The notes below the pieces were generated by a model. The model made no database searches, had not been told where the DNA came from, and saw nothing but the letters and a program-made list of their open reading frames with translations. Below, one piece after another: positions 62,390 through 64,000 of a DNA stretch of 64,000 bases. Source of the DNA: Halalkalicoccus jeotgali B3 (GTDB lineage Archaea; Halobacteriota; Halobacteria; Halobacteriales; Halalkalicoccaceae); contig NC_014297.1 of the NCBI RefSeq assembly GCF_000196895.1, forward strand, positions 1,660,295 through 1,724,294. The letters are read 5' to 3'. How positions within the stretch are numbered: position 1 is the first letter of the stretch; each line of letters starts with the position of its first letter. The position numbers and the translations under genes are program-made.

Positions 62390-63808
62390 ATGATCACGGC
62401 AGCACGGATGGGTGCGGTCGACCGCAACGCCGAAGCGCTCGGCGTCTCACAGAAGCAACTCATGGAGTCGAGCGGCAACGCCGTCGCCCGCGCCGTCCGC
62501 GAGGAGGCAAGTGAGGGCGATACCGTTACGGTGGTCGCCGGCCGGGGAAACAACGGCGGGGACGCACTGGTCGCCGCCCGGTTTCTCGACGCCTTCGATC
62601 TCTCGGTTCACCTGCTTGGCAAGCCCGAGACGATCACGACCGAGATCGCCCGCGAGAACTGGGCGGCACTCGAGGCGGCGAACTATCCCTGCGAAACCGT
62701 CGCCGACTCGGCGGACTTGGAGGTGGGCGATCCCGAGGTGATCGTCGACGCCATGCTCGGGACTGGGATCAGCGGCGATCTGCGAGAGCCCGAGGCGACG
62801 GCCGCCCGCGAGATCAACGCATCCGACGCGACCGTGATCTCGGTCGACGTCCCCTCGGGTGTGGACGCCGACTCCGGCGAGGTCCCCGAAAACGCCGTTT
62901 CCGCCGACCGCGTGATCACCTTCCACGACGGGAAGCCGGGACTGGCGGATCTCGACTGCGAGGTTCGGGTGGCCGACATCGGCATCCCGGGCGCCGCCGA
63001 GCGCTACGTTGGACCGGGCGACCTCGAACTGGGATCGCCGGCACCCGACGCCGAAACCCGGGTGTTCGTCATCGGCGGGGGCCCCTACACGGGCGCGCCG
63101 GCCCTCTCGGCGCAGGCGGCGCTTCGATCGGGTGCGGACCTGTCCTTTCTGGCCTGTCCCGAATCCATCGAAGACGTGCTCGCGGGCTACACGGAGGACC
63201 TGATCGTTCAGGCCTACGAGAGCGAGCGCCTGAGCACCGAGGAGGTAGACGGCCTGATCGAGACGGCGACGAAACACGACGACGTGGTCGTACTCGGTCC
63301 GGGCCTCGGTACCGCAGAGGAGACCCTCGAAGCGGCCCGTACGTTCCTCGAGGAGTTCGAGGGACCGATGGTCGTCGACGCCGACGCGCTCTCGGTCGTC
63401 CCCGAGGTCGAGACCGAGGCGACGCTGATCTGCACCCCGAACCGCAAGGAGTTGGCGGGAATGGGCGGGCCCGAACTCGACGATCTAGAGGCGGGAGCCG
63501 ACGATATCGAACGGTTTGCCGCCGAGTTGGGCCACGTCGTCATGGCGAAAGGCGAGGCCGACGTGGTCTCGGACGGCGAGCGAACCCGGATCTCGACGCG
63601 GGGCACCCCCGGGATGACCGTCGGGGGCACCGGCGATACGCTCGCGGGGATCACCGCCGCGTTCATGAAGGACAACGATCCCCTGAACGCCGCCGCCGCG
63701 GCCGCCTACGCCAACGGTCGGGCCGCAGAACGCCTCGATAGGGGCGGCGGTCTGCTCGCGTCCGACCTGCTCGACGAGGTGCCCGAGGTCGTCTGGGGGG
63801 AGCGATGA
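62390..63808 (+). CDS. nnr: Bifunctional NAD(P)HX epimerase/dehydratase
   Basis: The 472-aa protein fuses an N-terminal NAD(P)HX epimerase (YjeF_N; GRGNNGGDALVAARFL, VDAMLGTGISGDLR, VISVDVPSGVDADSG) to a C-terminal ADP-dependent dehydratase of ribokinase-like fold (VFVIGGGPYTGAPALSAQAA, and GTPGMTVGGTGDTLAGI). Together they repair hydrated NAD(P)H. The stop overlaps moaC (ATGA), so the two are probably co-translated. Length fits the fused form. Confidence 0.93.
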   Translation: MITAARMGAVDRNAEALGVSQKQLMESSGNAVARAVREEASEGDTVTVVAGRGNNGGDALVAARFLDAFDLSVHLLGKPETITTEIARENWAALEAANYPCETVADSADLEVGDPEVIVDAMLGTGISGDLREPEATAAREINASDATVISVDVPSGVDADSGEVPENAVSADRVITFHDGKPGLADLDCEVRVADIGIPGAAERYVGPGDLELGSPAPDAETRVFVIGGGPYTGAPALSAQAALRSGADLSFLACPESIEDVLAGYTEDLIVQAYESERLSTEEVDGLIETATKHDDVVVLGPGLGTAEETLEAARTFLEEFEGPMVVDADALSVVPEVETEATLICTPNRKELAGMGGPELDDLEAGADDIERFAAELGHVVMAKGEADVVSDGERTRISTRGTPGMTVGGTGDTLAGITAAFMKDNDPLNAAAAAAYANGRAAERLDRGGGLLASDLLDEVPEVVWGER

Positions 63809-64000
63809 GCGACCCCGGTGACGACCACGACCTGACGCACGTCGACGAGTCGGGCGAGGCCCGAATGGTCGACGTCGGGGAGAAGTCCGACACCGCCCGG
63901 CGGGCGGTCGCCACCGGGGAGATCCACCTCCGGGAGTCGACGATCCGGGCGATCCGCGAAAACAGCACCAAAAAGGGTGACGTCCTCGCGACGGCTCGGA
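63805..64000 (+). CDS. moaC: Cyclic pyranopterin monophosphate synthase MoaC (5' end)
   Basis: The first 65 codons are present and the gene runs off the right edge. The sequence MSDPGDDHDLTHVDESGEAR and then MVDVGEKSDTARRAVATGEI (given split) is the MoaC start, the enzyme of molybdenum cofactor synthesis that converts 3',8-cyclo-GTP product to cyclic pyranopterin. It overlaps nnr by 4 nt (ATGA). Confidence 0.9.
   Translation, partial: MSDPGDDHDLTHVDESGEARMVDVGEKSDTARRAVATGEIHLRESTIRAIRENSTKKGDVLATAR

Overview
This window is a stretch of haloarchaeal (class Halobacteria) chromosome. The evidence is the high GC content, the very acidic proteins rich in Asp and Glu, TATA boxes centred about 27 nt before start codons with little or no 5' leader, and many archaeal or haloarchaeal genes (TFB, aMBF1, Lsm, L37e, Pelota, RqcH, Elp3, Lhr and Dna2-type helicases, Tat signals). 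I see no complete insertion sequence, prophage or CRISPR array. Nearly all the DNA is coding. It reads as a core-genome segment with small accessory patches near 8.4, 11.7, 52.5 and 55.8-57.8 kb. I cannot name the genus with confidence.

Layout. 0-8.4 kb: a partial left-edge protein, glyA, a DUF5519 protein, an NhaC-type antiporter coupled to a small soluble protein, a zinc-independent MDR oxidoreductase, folD, a zinc-ribbon protein and a 48-aa protein. glyA and folD together supply one-carbon folate units. 8.4-14 kb: a candidate small RNA, a PadR regulator, an MgtC/DUF4010 membrane protein, a class III aminotransferase, an SDR and an AI-2E-type membrane protein. 14-21 kb: mutY, an FMN reductase, thymidine kinase, a Yip1 membrane protein, a zinc-finger/S1/OB/RecJ-like protein with a degenerate DHH motif, and elp3. 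21-28 kb: a co-directional block of three DUF4013 membrane proteins, an amphi-Trp/DUF1508 protein, a SHOCT membrane protein, rqcH, pelA and a ferredoxin. The pairing of rqcH with pelA makes this a ribosome-rescue neighbourhood.

28-42.7 kb: an RNase Z-like hydrolase, an Lhr-type helicase facing a Dna2-type nuclease-helicase tail to tail, a Nudix hydrolase, several haloarchaeal unknowns, a DUF2342-type metalloprotease, an M42 peptidase, lsm-rpl37e, purF, a DUF420 membrane protein and a Tat-lipoprotein polysaccharide deacetylase. 43-52 kb: tRNA-Leu(GAG), aMBF1, an AlaX-type editing protein, an acyl-CoA dehydrogenase, a SelW-like thioredoxin-fold protein, DNA polymerase IV, a HTH regulator, an MscS channel, and an Nramp transporter coupled to an unknown P-loop protein. 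52-64 kb: a frameshifted FAD oxidoreductase, a glutaredoxin-thioredoxin reductase fusion, a wHTH/membrane protein/Tat-ferritin locus with repeated upstream motifs, a TFB, an OGG1-like glycosylase, acylphosphatase, a Pyr_excise-like protein, nnrDE, and the start of moaC at the right edge.

DNA maintenance is well represented (MutY, OGG1-like, DinB, Lhr, Dna2, RecJ-like, Pyr_excise-like), and so is translation fidelity or rescue (RqcH, Pelota, AlaX, Elp3, tRNA-Leu). The items most worth following up are the 8.4 kb RNA candidate, the RqcH/DUF4013/Pelota cluster, the Nramp/P-loop pair, the RecJ-like protein without its DHH signature, and the repeated motifs at 55.8-57.0 kb. All functions are read from the sequence and family knowledge; no database search was run.
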